Source of the DNA: Bugula neritina
Taxonomy: Eukaryota > Bryozoa > Gymnolaemata > Cheilostomatida > Bugulidae
DNA length: 64,000 nt
Reading direction: 5' to 3'
Assembly: GCA_964035545.1 (NCBI GenBank)
Contig: CAXIUT010000230.1
Span: 1 to 64,000 of the forward strand
Below are positions 10,809 through 26,010 of this stretch, one piece after another; within the stretch, counting starts at the first letter, position 1; every line of letters starts with the position of its first letter. The notes beneath the pieces were generated by a model. That model saw nothing but the letters and a program-made list of their open reading frames with translations. It searched no databases and was not told where the DNA came from. A program made the position numbers and the translations under genes.

Positions 10809-12278
10809 TGAAATATACTGCAACATACCTAAATATACGGTAAGATACTGAAATAAACTGTAACACATTGAAAAATACTGCAACATACTGAAAGATACTG
10901 CAAGATACTGCAACATACTGAACTACACTGTAACATAATGAAACACACTGCAACATACTGTATTATACTGACATACACTGGAACATATTGAAATACACTG
11001 CAACAAATTGAAGTATACTGCAACACACTGAAACACACTGAAATACACCGCAAAACACTACAACATACTGAAACATATTGCAACATACTGAAATACACTA
11101 CTACATACTGAAATATACTGCAACATACTGCACCATGCTGAAATACACTGTAACATACTAAAATACACTGCAACATACTACAACATATTGAAATACACTG
11201 CAACACATTGAAATATACTGCAACATACCTAAATATACGGTAATATACTGAAATATACTGTAAAACATTGAAAAACACTGCAACATACTGAAATACACTG
11301 CAACACACTGAAATATACTGCAATGTACCGAAATATATGGTAAACTACTGAAATATACTGACACACATCGCAATATACTGTAACATACTGAAATATGCTG
11401 TAGCACACTGAAATACACTGCAACTCACTGAGATATACTGCAACATACTGAAATACACTGTAACATATTGAAATATACTGCAACATACTGCAACATACTG
11501 AAATACATTGCAACACACTGAAATACACTGCAAAACACTGCAACATACTGCAACATACTAAAATATACTGCAACATACTGAAATACAGTGCAAAATACTG
11601 AAATACACTGTAACATACTGAAATATACTGCAACATACTGAAATACACTGCTACATACTGAAATATACTGCAACACACAGCAACATACTGCAACATACTA
11701 AAATACACTGTAACATATTGGAATACACTGCAACGCATTGAAATATACTGCAAAATACTGAAATACACTGCTACATACTGAAATATACTGCAACACACTG
11801 CAACATACTGCAACATACTAAAATATACTGCAACATACTGAAATATACTGCAAAATACTGAAATACACTGCTACATACTGAAATATACTGCAACACACTG
11901 CGACATACTGCAACATACTAAAATATACTGCAACATACTGAAATACACTGCAAAATACTGAAATACACTTTAACATACTGAAATATACTGCAACATACTG
12001 AAATACACTGCTACATACTGAAATATACTGCAACACACTGCAACATACTGCAACATACTAAAATACACTGTAACATATTGAAATACACTGCAACACATTG
12101 AAATATACTGCAAAATACTGAAATACACTGCTACATACTGAAATATACTGCGACACACTGCAACATACTGCAACATACTAAAATATACTGCAACATACTG
12201 AAATACACTGCAAAATACTGAAATACACTGTAACATACTGAAATATACTGCAACATACTGAAATACATTGCTACATAC
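10809..12278 (+). repeat. 1.5 kb tandem duplication, copy 2 (30 bp shorter)
   Basis: Copy of 9309-10808 at offset 1500 and then 1470. The change is a three-decamer loss where CAAAACACTG at 11531 is followed directly by CAACATACTG. The same loss is present at 24101-24120 but not at 30.4, 41.4 or 51.7 kb, so it marks the lineage that gave rise to the 23-26 kb block. Confidence 0.88.
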
Positions 12279-12410
12279 TGAAATATACTGCAACACACTG
12301 CAACATACTGCAACATACTAAAATATACTGCAACATACTGAAATATACTGCAACATACTAAAATACACTGTAACATATTGAAATACACTGCAACACATTG
12401 AAATATACTG

Positions 12411-12560
12411 CAATGTACCGAAATATATGGTAAACTACTGAAATATACTGTCACACATTGAAAAATACTGCAACATACTGAAATATACTGCGACACATTG
12501 CAATATACTGTAACATACTGAAATATGCTGTAGCACACTGAAATACACTGCAACTCACTG
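12411..12560 (+). repeat. Representative 150 bp CAATGTACCG-to-CAACTCACTG block
   Basis: A run of 15 decamers clearly off the satellite consensus, starting CAATGTACCG AAATATATGG and passing through TCACACATTG, AAAAATACTG, CGACACATTG, AAATATGCTG and TAGCACACTG to CAACTCACTG. The whole run, or its first part, recurs over 40 times across satellite B (for example 8581, 13831, 17121, 24981, 33461, 42220, 52641). It holds several of the few CpG dinucleotides of the array. It behaves as one inherited block. No function can be read from it. Confidence 0.8.
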
Positions 12561-13180
12561 AAATATACTGCAGCATACTGAAATACACTTCAACACATTG
12601 AAATATACTGCAACATACTGAAATACAGTGCTACATACTGAAATATACTGCAACATACTGCAACATAGTGAAATACACTGTAACATACTGAAATACGCTG
12701 CAACATACTACAACATATTGAAATACACTGCAACACATTGAAATATACTGTAACATACCTAAATATACGGTAATATACCAAAATATACTGTAACACATTT
12801 AAAAAATCTGCAACATACTGAAATACACTGCAACACACTGAAATACACTGGAACATATTGAAATACACTGCAACAAATTGAAGTATACTGCAACACACTG
12901 AAACACACTGAAATACACCGCAAAACACTACAACATACTGAAACATATTGCAACATACTGAAATACACTACTACATACTGAAATATACTGCAACATACTG
13001 CACCATACTGAAATACACTGTAACATACTAAAATACACTGCAACATACTACAACATATTGAAAAACACTGCAACATACTGAAATACACTGCAACACACTA
13101 AAATACACCGCCAAATACTACAACATACTGAAATGCACTGTAACATATTGAAATACACTGCAACACATTGAAATATACTG

Positions 13181-13240
13181 TAACATACCTAAATATACGG
13201 TAATATACCAAAATATACTGTAACACATTTAAAAATACTG
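13181..13240 (+). repeat. Representative TACC/GGTA block
   Basis: Here the usual TACTG core is replaced in successive units by TACCT, TACGG and TACCA, giving TACC-N9-GGTA-ATA-TACC, a short dyad arrangement. It is followed by TAACACATTT and an A-run. The block recurs many times (for example 14179, 15339, 17469, 20149, 25329, 31649, 42569, 52989). Related versions ending in TACTG or TACAG occur near 9731 and 35121. Confidence 0.7.
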
Positions 13241-13456
13241 CAACATACTGAAATACACTGCAACACACTGAAATACACTGCAAAATACTGTAACACACTG
13301 AAATATACTGCAATACACTGCAACATACTGCAACATACTAAAATATACTGCAACATACTGAAATACACTGCAAAATACTGAAATACACTTTAACATACTG
13401 AAATATACTGCAACATACTGAAATACACTGCTACATACTGAAATATACTGCAACAT

Positions 13457-16400
13457 ACTGCAACATACTGCAACATACTAAAATACACTGTAACATATTG
13501 AAATACACTGCAACACATTGAAATATACTGCAAAATACTGAAATACACTGCTACATACTGAAATATACTGCGACACACTGCAACATACTGCAACATACTA
13601 AAATATACTGCAACATACTGAAATACACTGCAAAATACTGAAATACACTGTAACATACTGAAATATACTGCAACATACTGAAATACATTGCTACATACTG
13701 AAATATACTGCAACACACCGCAACATACTGCAACATACTAAAATATACTGCAACATACTGAAATATACTGCAACATACTAAAATACACTGTAACATATTG
13801 AAATACACTGCAACACATTGAAATATACTGCAATGTACCGAAATATATGGTAAACTACTGAAATATACTGTCACACATTGAAAAATACTGCAACATACTG
13901 AAATATACTGCGACACATTGCAATATACTGTAACATACTGAAATATGCTGTAGCACACTGAAATACACTGCAACTCACTGAAATATACTGCAACATACTG
14001 AAATACACTTCAACACATTGAAATATACTGCAACATACTGAAATACAGTGCTAGATACTGAAATATACTGCAACATACTGCAACATAGTGAAATACACTG
14101 TAACATACTGAAATACGCTGCAACATACTACAACATATTGAAATACACTGCAACACATTGAAATATACTGTAACATACCTAAATATACGGTAATATACCA
14201 AAATATACTGTAACACATTTAAAAAAACTGCAACATACTGAAATACACTGCAACACACTGAAATACACTGCAAAACACTGTAACACACTGAAATATACTG
14301 CAATACACTGCTACATACTGCAACATACTAAAATATACTGCAATATACTGAAATACACTGCAAAATACTGAAATACACTTTAACATACTGAAATATACTG
14401 CAACATACTGAAATACACTGCTACATACTGAAATATACTGCAACACACTGCAACATACTGCAACATACTAAAATACACTGTAACATATTGAAATATACTG
14501 CAACATACCTAAATATACGGTAAGATACTGAAATAAACTGTAACACATTGAAAAATACTGCAACATACCGAAAGATACTGCAAGATACTGCAACATACTG
14601 AACTACACTGTAACATAATGAAACACACTGCAACATACTGTATTATACTGACATGCACTGGAACATATTGAAATACACTGCAACAAATTGAAGTATACTG
14701 CAACACACTGAAACATACGGCAACATACTGAAATATACTGCAACAGATTGATATATACAGCAACATACTGAAATATACTGCGAAACAATGCAATATACTG
14801 TAACATACTGAAATATGCTGTAGCACACTGAAATACACTGCAACTCACTGAAATATACCGCAACATACTGAAATACACTGTAACATATTGAAATATACTG
14901 CAACATACTGCAACATACTGAAATACACTGGAACATAATGAAATACACTGCAACAAATTGAAGTATACTGCAACACACTGAAACACACTGAAATACACCG
15001 CAAAACACTACAACATACTGAAACATATTGCAACATACTGAAATACACTACTACATACTGAAATATACTGCAACATACTGCACCATACTGAAATACACTG
15101 TAACATACTAAAATACACTGCAACATACTACAACATATTGAAATACACTGCAACACATTGAAATATACTGCAACATACCTAAATATACGTTAATATACAG
15201 AAATATACTGAAACACATTGAAAAACACTGCAACATACTGAAATACACTGCAACACACTAAAATACACCGCCAAATACTACAACATACTGAAATGCACTG
15301 TAACATATTGAAATACACTGCAACACATTGAAATATACTGTAACATACCTAAATATACGGTAATATACCAAAATATACTGTAACACATTTAAAAATACTG
15401 CAACATACTGAAATACACTGCAACACACTGAAATACACTGCAAAATACTGTAACACACTGAAATATACTGCAATACACTGCAACATACTGCAACATACTA
15501 AAATATACTGCAACATACTGAAATACACTGCAAAATACTGAAATACACTTTAACATACTGAAATATACTGCAACATACTGAAATACACTGCTACATACTG
15601 AAATATACTGCAACATACTGCAACATACTGCAACATACTAAAATACACTGTAACATATTGAAATACACTGCAACACATTGAAATATACTGCAAAATACTG
15701 AAATACACTGCTACATACTGAAATATACTGCGACACACTGCAACATACTGCAACATACTAAAATATACTGCAACATACTGAAATACACTGCAAAATACTG
15801 AAATACACTGTAACATACTGAAATATACTGCAACATACTGAAATACATTGCTACATACTGAAATATACTGCAACACACTGCAACATACTGCAACATACTA
15901 AAATATACTGCAACATACTGAAATATACTGCAACATACTAAAATACACTGTAACATATTGAAATACACTGCAACACATTGAAATATACTGCAATGTACCG
16001 AAATATATGGTAAACTACTGAAATATACTGTCACACATTGAAAAATACTGCAACATACTGAAATATACTGCGACACCTTGCAATATACTGTAACATACTG
16101 AAATACACTGCTACATACTGAAATATACTGCAACACACTGCAACATACTGCAACATACTAAAATACACTGTAACATATTGAAATACACTGCAACACATTG
16201 AAATATACTGCAAAATACCGAAATACACTGCTACATACTGAAATATACTGCGACACACTGCAACATACTGCAACATACTAAAATATACTGCAACATACTG
16301 AAATACACTGCAAAATACTGAATTACACTGTAACATACTGAAATATACTGCAACATACTGAAATACATTGCTACATACTGAAATATACTGCAACACACTG

Positions 16401-16746
16401 CAACATACTGCAACATACTAAAATATACTGCAACATACTGAATTATACTGCAACATACTAAAATACACTGTAACATATTGAAATACACTGCAACACATTG
16501 AAATATACTGCAATGTACCGAAATATATGGTAAACTACTGAAATATACTGTCACACATTGAAAAATACTGCAACATACTGAAATTTACTGCGACACATTG
16601 CAATATACTGTAACATACTGAAATATGCTGTAGCACACTGAAATACACTGCAACTCACTGAAATATACTGCAACATACTGAAATACACTTCAACACATTG
16701 AAATATACTGCAACATACTGAAATACAGTGCTACATACTGAAATAC
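13457..16746 (+). repeat. 3290 bp tandem duplication, copy 1
   Basis: Direct comparison at an offset of 3290 bp shows the same decamer series from 13457 to 16746 and from 16747 to 20036, including rare units such as TATTATACTGACATGCACTG (14641 and 17931), CAACAGATTGATATATACAG (14741 and 18031), CGACACCTTG (16071 and 19361) and AATTTACTGCG (16582 and 19872). The breakpoint lies within about 20 bp in CAACATACTG repeats. Inside, a unit of about 2160 bp recurs with partial copies of about 520 and 610 bp. Confidence 0.9.
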
Positions 16747-19700
16747 ACTGCAACATACTGCAACATACTAAAATACACTGTAACATATTGAAATACACTG
16801 CAACACATTGAAATATACTGCAAAATACTGAAATACACTGCTACATACTGAAATATACTGCGACACACTGCAACATACTGCAACATACTAAAATATACTG
16901 CAACATACTGAAATACACTGCAAAATACTGAAATACACTGTAACATACTGAAATATACTGCAACATACTGAAATACATTGCTACATACTGAAATATACTG
17001 CAACACACCGCAACATACTGCAACATACTAAAATATACTGCAACATACTGAAATATACTGCAACATACTAAAATACACTGTAACATATTGAAATACACTG
17101 CAACACATTGAAATATACTGCAATGTACCGAAATATATGGTAAACTACTGAAATATACTGTCACACATTGAAAAATACTGCAACATACTGAAATATACTG
17201 CGACACATTGCAATATACTGTAACATACTGAAATATGCTGTAGCACACTGAAATACACTGCAACTCACTGAAATATACTGCAACATACTGAAATACACTT
17301 CAACACATTGAAATATACTGCAACATACTGAAATACAGTGCTACATACTGAAATATACTGCAACATACTGCAACATAGTGAAATACACTGTAACATACTG
17401 AAATACGCTGCAACATACTACAACATATTGAAATACACTGCAACACATTGAAATATACTGTAACATACCTAAATATACGGTAATATACCAAAATATACTG
17501 TAACACATTTAAAAAAACTGCAACATACTGAAATACACTGCAACACACTGAAATACACTGCAAAACACTGTAACACACTGAAATATACTGCAATACACTG
17601 CTACATACTGCAACATACTAAAATATACTGCAATATACTGAAATACACTGCAAAATACTGAAATACACTTTAACATACTGAAATATACTGCAACATACTG
17701 AAATACACTGCTACATACTGAAATATACTGCAACACACTGCAACATACTGCAACATACTAAAATACACTGTAACATATTGAAATATACTGCAACATACCT
17801 AAATATACGGTAAGATACTGAAATAAACTGTAACACATTGAAAAATACTGCAACATACCGAAAGATACTGCAAGATACTGCAACATACTGAACTACACTG
17901 TAACATAATGAAACACACTGCAACATACTGTATTATACTGACATGCACTGGAACATATTGAAATACACTGCAACAAATTGAAGTATACTGCAACACACTG
18001 AAACATACGGCAACATACTGAAATATACTGCAACAGATTGATATATACAGCAACATACTGAAATATACTGCGAAACAATGCAATATACTGTAACATACTG
18101 AAATATGCTGTAGCACACTGAAATACACTGCAACTCACTGAAATATACCGCAACATACTGAAATACACTGTAACATATTGAAATATACTGCAACATACTG
18201 CAACATACTGAAATACACTGGAACATAATGAAATACACTGCAACAAATTGAAGTATACTGCAACACACTGAAACACACTGAAATACACCGCAAAACACTA
18301 CAACATACTGAAACATATTGCAACATACTGAAATACACTACTACATACTGAAATATACTGCAACATACTGCACCATACTGAAATACACTGTAACATACTA
18401 AAATACACTGCAACATACTACAACATATTGAAATACACTGCAACACATTGAAATATACTGCAACATACCTAAATATACGTTAATATACAGAAATATACTG
18501 AAACACATTGAAAAACACTGCAACATACTGAAATACACTGCAACACACTAAAATACACCGCCAAATACTACAACATACTGAAATGCACTGTAACATATTG
18601 AAATACACTGCAACACATTGAAATATACTGTAACATACCTAAATATACGGTAATATACCAAAATATACTGTAACACATTTAAAAATACTGCAACATACTG
18701 AAATACACTGCAACACACTGAAATACACTGCAAAATACTGTAACACACTGAAATATACTGCAATACACTGCAACATACTGCAACATACTAAAATATACTG
18801 CAACATACTGAAATACACTGCAAAATACTGAAATACACTTTAACATACTGAAATATACTGCAACATACTGAAATACACTGCTACATACTGAAATATACTG
18901 CAACATACTGCAACATACTGCAACATACTAAAATACACTGTAACATATTGAAATACACTGCAACACATTGAAATATACTGCAAAATACTGAAATACACTG
19001 CTACATACTGAAATATACTGCGACACACTGCAACATACTGCAACATACTAAAATATACTGCAACATACTGAAATACACTGCAAAATACTGAAATACACTG
19101 TAACATACTGAAATATACTGCAACATACTGAAATACATTGCTACATACTGAAATATACTGCAACACACTGCAACATACTGCAACATACTAAAATATACTG
19201 CAACATACTGAAATATACTGCAACATACTAAAATACACTGTAACATATTGAAATACACTGCAACACATTGAAATATACTGCAATGTACCGAAATATATGG
19301 TAAACTACTGAAATATACTGTCACACATTGAAAAATACTGCAACATACTGAAATATACTGCGACACCTTGCAATATACTGTAACATACTGAAATACACTG
19401 CTACATACTGAAATATACTGCAACACACTGCAACATACTGCAACATACTAAAATACACTGTAACATATTGAAATACACTGCAACACATTGAAATATACTG
19501 CAAAATACCGAAATACACTGCTACATACTGAAATATACTGCGACACACTGCAACATACTGCAACATACTAAAATATACTGCAACATACTGAAATACACTG
19601 CAAAATACTGAATTACACTGTAACATACTGAAATATACTGCAACATACTGAAATACATTGCTACATACTGAAATATACTGCAACACACTGCAACATACTG

Positions 19701-20036
19701 CAACATACTAAAATATACTGCAACATACTGAATTATACTGCAACATACTAAAATACACTGTAACATATTGAAATACACTGCAACACATTGAAATATACTG
19801 CAATGTACCGAAATATATGGTAAACTACTGAAATATACTGTCACACATTGAAAAATACTGCAACATACTGAAATTTACTGCGACACATTGCAATATACTG
19901 TAACATACTGAAATATGCTGTAGCACACTGAAATACACTGCAACTCACTGAAATATACTGCAACATACTGAAATACACTTCAACACATTGAAATATACTG
20001 CAACATACTGAAATACAGTGCTACATACTGAAATAC
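16747..20036 (+). repeat. 3290 bp tandem duplication, copy 2
   Basis: Second copy of 13457-16746. After 20036 the sequence continues as the series starting CAACATAGTG known from 17371 (offset 2680), so 20037-22070 is a further, partly different copy of 17357-19390. The copies are nearly identical, which indicates recent amplification or strong homogenisation. Confidence 0.9.
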
Positions 20037-22424
20037 ACTGCAACATACTGCAACATAGTGAAATACACTGTAACATACTGAAATACGCTGCAACATACTA
20101 CAACATATTGAAATACACTGCAACACATTGAAATATACTGTAACATACCTAAATATACGGTAATATACCAAAATATACTGTAACACATTTAAAAAAACTG
20201 CAACATACTGAAATACACTGCAACACACTGAAATACACTGCAAAATACTGTAACACACTGAAATATACTGCAATACACTGCTACATACTGCAACATACTA
20301 AAATATACTGCAATATACTGAAATACACTGCAAAATACTGAAATACACTTTAACATACTGAAATATACTGCAACATACTGAAATACACTGCTACATACTG
20401 AAATATACTGCAACACACTGCAACATACTGCAACATACTAAAATACACTGTAACATATTGAAATATACTGCAACATACCTAAATATACGGTAAGATACTG
20501 AAATAAACTGTAACACATTGAAAAATACTGCAACATACCGAAAGATACTGCAAGATACTGCAACATACTGAACTACACTGTAACATAATGAAACACACTG
20601 CAACATACTGTATTATACTGACATGCACTGTAACATATTGAAATACACTGCAACAAATTGAAGTATACTGCAACACACTGAAACATACGGCAACATACTG
20701 AAATATACTGCAACAGATTGATATATACAGCAACATATTGAAATATACTGCGAAACAATGCAATATACTGTAACATACTGAAATATGCTGTAGCACACTG
20801 AAATACACTGCAACTCGCTGAAATATACCGCAACATACTGAAATACACTGTAACATATTGAAATATACTGCAACATACTGCAACATACTGAAATACACTG
20901 GAACATATTGAAATACACTGCAACAAATTGAAGTATACTGCAACACACTGAAACACACTGAAATACACCGCAAAACACTACAACATACTGAAACATATTG
21001 CAACATACTGAAATACACTACTACATACTGCGATATACTGCAACATACTGCACCATACTGAAATACACTGTAACATACTAAAATACACTGCAACATACTA
21101 CAACATATTGAAATACACTGCAACACATTGAAATATACTGCAACATACCTAAATATACGTTAATATACAGAAGTATACTGAAACACATTGAAAAACACTG
21201 CAACATACTGAAATACACTGCAACACACTAAAATACACCGCCAAATACTACAACATACTGAAATGCACTGTAACATATTGAAATACACTGCAACACATTG
21301 AAATATACTGTAACATAGCTAAATATACGGTAATATACCAAAATATACTGTAACACATTTAAAAATACTGCAACATACTGAAATACACTGCAACACACTG
21401 AAATACACTGCAAAATACTGTAACACACTGAAATATACTGCAATACACTGCAACATACTGCAACATACTAAAATATACTGCAACATACTGAAATACACTG
21501 CAAAATACTGAAATACACTTTAACATACTGAAATATACTGCAACATACTGAAATACACTGCTACATACTGAAATATACTGCAACATACTGCAACATACTG
21601 CAACATACTAAAATACACTGTAACATATTGAAATACACTGCAACACATTGAAATATACTGCAAAATACTGAAATACACTGCTACATACTGAAATATACTG
21701 CGACACACTGCAACATACTGCAACATACTAAAATATACTGCAACATACTGAAATACACTGCAAAATACTGAAATACACTGTAACATACTGAAATATACTG
21801 CAACATACTGAAATACATTGCTACATACTGAAATATACTGCAACACACTGCAACATACTGCAACATACTAAAATATACTGCAACATACTGAAATATACTG
21901 CAACATACTAAAATACACTGTAACATATTGAAATACACTGCAACACATTGAAATATACTGCAATGTACCGAAATATATGGTAAACTACTGAAATATACTG
22001 TCACACATTGAAAAATACTGCAACATACTGAAATATACTGCGACACATTGCAATATACTGTAACATACTGAAATATGCTGTAGCACACTGAAATACACTG
22101 CAACTCACTGAAATATACTGCAACATACTGAAATACACTTCAATACATTGAAATATACTGCAACATACTGAAATACAGTGCTACATACTGAAATATACTG
22201 CAACATACTGCAACATAGTGAAATACACTGTAACATACTGAAATACGCTGCAACATACTACAACATATTGAAATACACTGCAACACATTGAAATATACTG
22301 TAACATACCTAAATATACGGTAATATACCAAAATATACTGTAACACATTTAAAAAAACTGCAACATACTGAAATACACTGCAACACACTGAAATACACTG
22401 CAAAATACTGTAACACACTGAAAT

Positions 22425-25400
22425 ATACTGCGACACACTGCTACATACTGCAACATACTAAAATATACTGCAACATACTGAAATACACTGCAGAATATTG
22501 AAATACACTGTAACATACTGAAATATACTGCAAAATACTGAAATACACTGCTACATACTGAAATATACCGCAACACACTGCGACATACTGCAACATACTT
22601 AAATACACTGTAACATATTGAAATACACTGCAACACATTGAAATATACTGCAATGTACCTAAATATATGGTAAACTACTGAAATATACTGTCACACATTG
22701 AAAAATACTGCAACATACTGAAATATACTGCGACACATTGCAATATACTGTAACATACTGAAATATGCTGTAGCACACTGAAATACACTGCAATTCACTG
22801 AAATATACTGCAACATACTGAAATACACTGTAACATATTGAAATATACTGCAACATACTGAAATACAGTGCTACATACTGAAATATACTGCAACAAACTG
22901 CAATATACTGAAATACACTGTAACATACTGAAATAAACTGCAACATACTACAACATAATAAAAGACACTGCAACACATTGAAATATACTGCAACATACCT
23001 AAATATACGGTAATATACCAAAATATACTGTAATACATTGAAATACACTGCAACACATTGAAATATACTGTAACTCGCTGAAACATACTGTAACTCATTG
23101 AAATATAGTGTAATATACGGAAATGTACTGTAAAATACTGGAATATACTGTAACACACTGAAATATACTGCAACATACTGAAATACACTGTAACATACTG
23201 AATTATACTGCAACATCCTGCAACATACTGAAATACACTGTAACATACTGAAATACACTGCAACACACTGCAACATACTGCAACATACCAAAACATACTG
23301 CAACATACTGAAATACACGGCAAAATACTGAAATACACTGCAAAATACTACAACATATTGAAATACACTGCAACACATTGAAATATACTGCAACATACCT
23401 AAATATACGGTAAGATACTGAAATAAACTGTAACACATTGAAAAATACTGCAACATACTGAAAGATACTGCAAGATACTGCAACATACTGAACTACACTG
23501 TAACATAATGAAACACACTGCAACATACTGTATTATACTGACATACACTGGAACATATTGAAATACACTGCAACAAATTGAAGTATACTGCAACACACTG
23601 AAACACACTGAAATACACCGCAAAACACTACAACATACTGAAACATATTGCAACATACTGAAATACACTACTACATACTGAAATATACTGCAACATACTG
23701 CACCATGCTGAAATACACTGTAACATACTAAAATACACTGCAACATACTACAACATATTGAAATACACTGCAACACATTGAAATATACTGCAACATACCT
23801 AAATATACGGTAATATACTGAAATATACTGTAAAACATTGAAAAACACTGCAACATACTGAAATACACCGCAACACACTGAAATATACTGCAATGTACCG
23901 AAATATATGGTAAACTACTGAAATATACTGACACACATCGCAATATACTGTAACATACTGAAATATGCTGTAGCACACTGAAATACACTGCAACTCACTG
24001 AGATATACTGCAACATACTGAAATACACTGTAACATATTGAAATATACTGCAACATACTGCAACATACTGAAATACATTGCAACACACTGAAATACACTG
24101 CAAAACACTGCAACATACTGCAACATACTAAAATATACTGCAACATACTGAAATACAGTGCAAAATACTGAAATACACTGTAACATACTGAAATATACTG
24201 CAACATACTGAAATACACTGCTACATACTGAAATATACTGCAACACACAGCAACATACTGCAACATACTAAAATACACTGTAACATATTGGAATACACTG
24301 CAACGCATTGAAATATACTGCAAAATACTGAAATACACTGCTACATACTGAAATATACTGCAACACACTGCAACATACTGCAACATACTAAAATATACTG
24401 CAACATACTGAAATATACTGCAAAATACTGAAATACACTGCTACATACTGAAATATACTGCAACACACTGCGACATACTGCAACATACTAAAATATACTG
24501 CAACATACTGAAATACACTGCAAAATACTGAAATACACTTTAACATACTGAAATATACTGCAACATACTGAAATACACTGCTACATACTGAAATATACTG
24601 CAACACACTGCAACATACTGCAACATACTAAAATACACTGTAACATATTGAAATACACTGCAACACATTGAAATATACTGCAAAATACTGAAATACACTG
24701 CTACATACTGAAATATACTGCGACACACTGCAACATACTGCAACATACTAAAATATACTGCAACATACTGAAATACACTGCAAAATACTGAAATACACTG
24801 TAACATACTGAAATATACTGCAACATACTGAAATACATTGCTACATACTGAAATATACTGCAACACACTGCAACATACTGCAACATACTAAAATATACTG
24901 CAACATACTGAAATATACTGCAACATACTAAAATACACTGTAACATATTGAAATACACTGCAACACATTGAAATATACTGCAATGTACCGAAATATATGG
25001 TAAACTACTGAAATATACTGTCACACATTGAAAAATACTGCAACATACTGAAATATACTGCGACACATTGCAATATACTGTAACATACTGAAATATGCTG
25101 TAGCACACTGAAATACACTGCAACTCACTGAAATATACTGCAGCATACTGAAATACACTTCAACACATTGAAATATACTGCAACATACTGAAATACAGTG
25201 CTACATACTGAAATATACTGCAACATACTGCAACATAGTGAAATACACTGTAACATACTGAAATACGCTGCAACATACTACAACATATTGAAATACACTG
25301 CAACACATTGAAATATACTGTAACATACCTAAATATACGGTAATATACCAAAATATACTGTAACACATTTAAAAAAACTGCAACATACTGAAATACACTG

Positions 25401-26010
25401 CAACACACTGAAATACACTGGAACATATTGAAATACACTGCAACAAATTGAAGTATACTGCAACACACTGAAACACACTGAAATACACCGCAAAACACTA
25501 CAACATACTGAAACATATTGCAACATACTGAAATACACTACTACATACTGAAATATACTGCAACATACTGCACCATACTGAAATACACTGTAACATACTA
25601 AAATACACTGCAACATACTACAACATATTGAAAAACACTGCAACATACTGAAATACACTGCAACACACTAAAATACACCGCCAAATACTACAACATACTG
25701 AAATGCACTGTAACATATTGAAATACACTGCAACACATTGAAATATACTGTAACATACCTAAATATACGGTAATATACCAAAATATACTGTAACACATTT
25801 AAAAATACTGCAACATACTGAAATACACTGCAACACACTGAAATACACTGCAAAATACTGTAACACACTGAAATATACTGCAATACACTGCAACATACTG
25901 CAACATACTAAAATATACTGCAACATACTGAAATACACTGCAAAATACTGAAATACACTTTAACATACTGAAATATACTGCAACATACTGAAATACACTG
26001 CTACATACTG
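22425..26010 (+). repeat. Copy of 8355-13440 lacking one 1.5 kb repeat
   Basis: Matches 8355-9308 and on at offset 14,070, then 10809-13440 at offset 12,570. The partner has the 1.5 kb unit twice and this region once. The single copy here carries the 30 bp loss typical of the downstream 1.5 kb copy (24101-24120). Shared rare units include CAGAATATTG, AAAGACACTG, TGTAATATACGGAAATGTAC and ACACATCGCAA. Confidence 0.85.
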
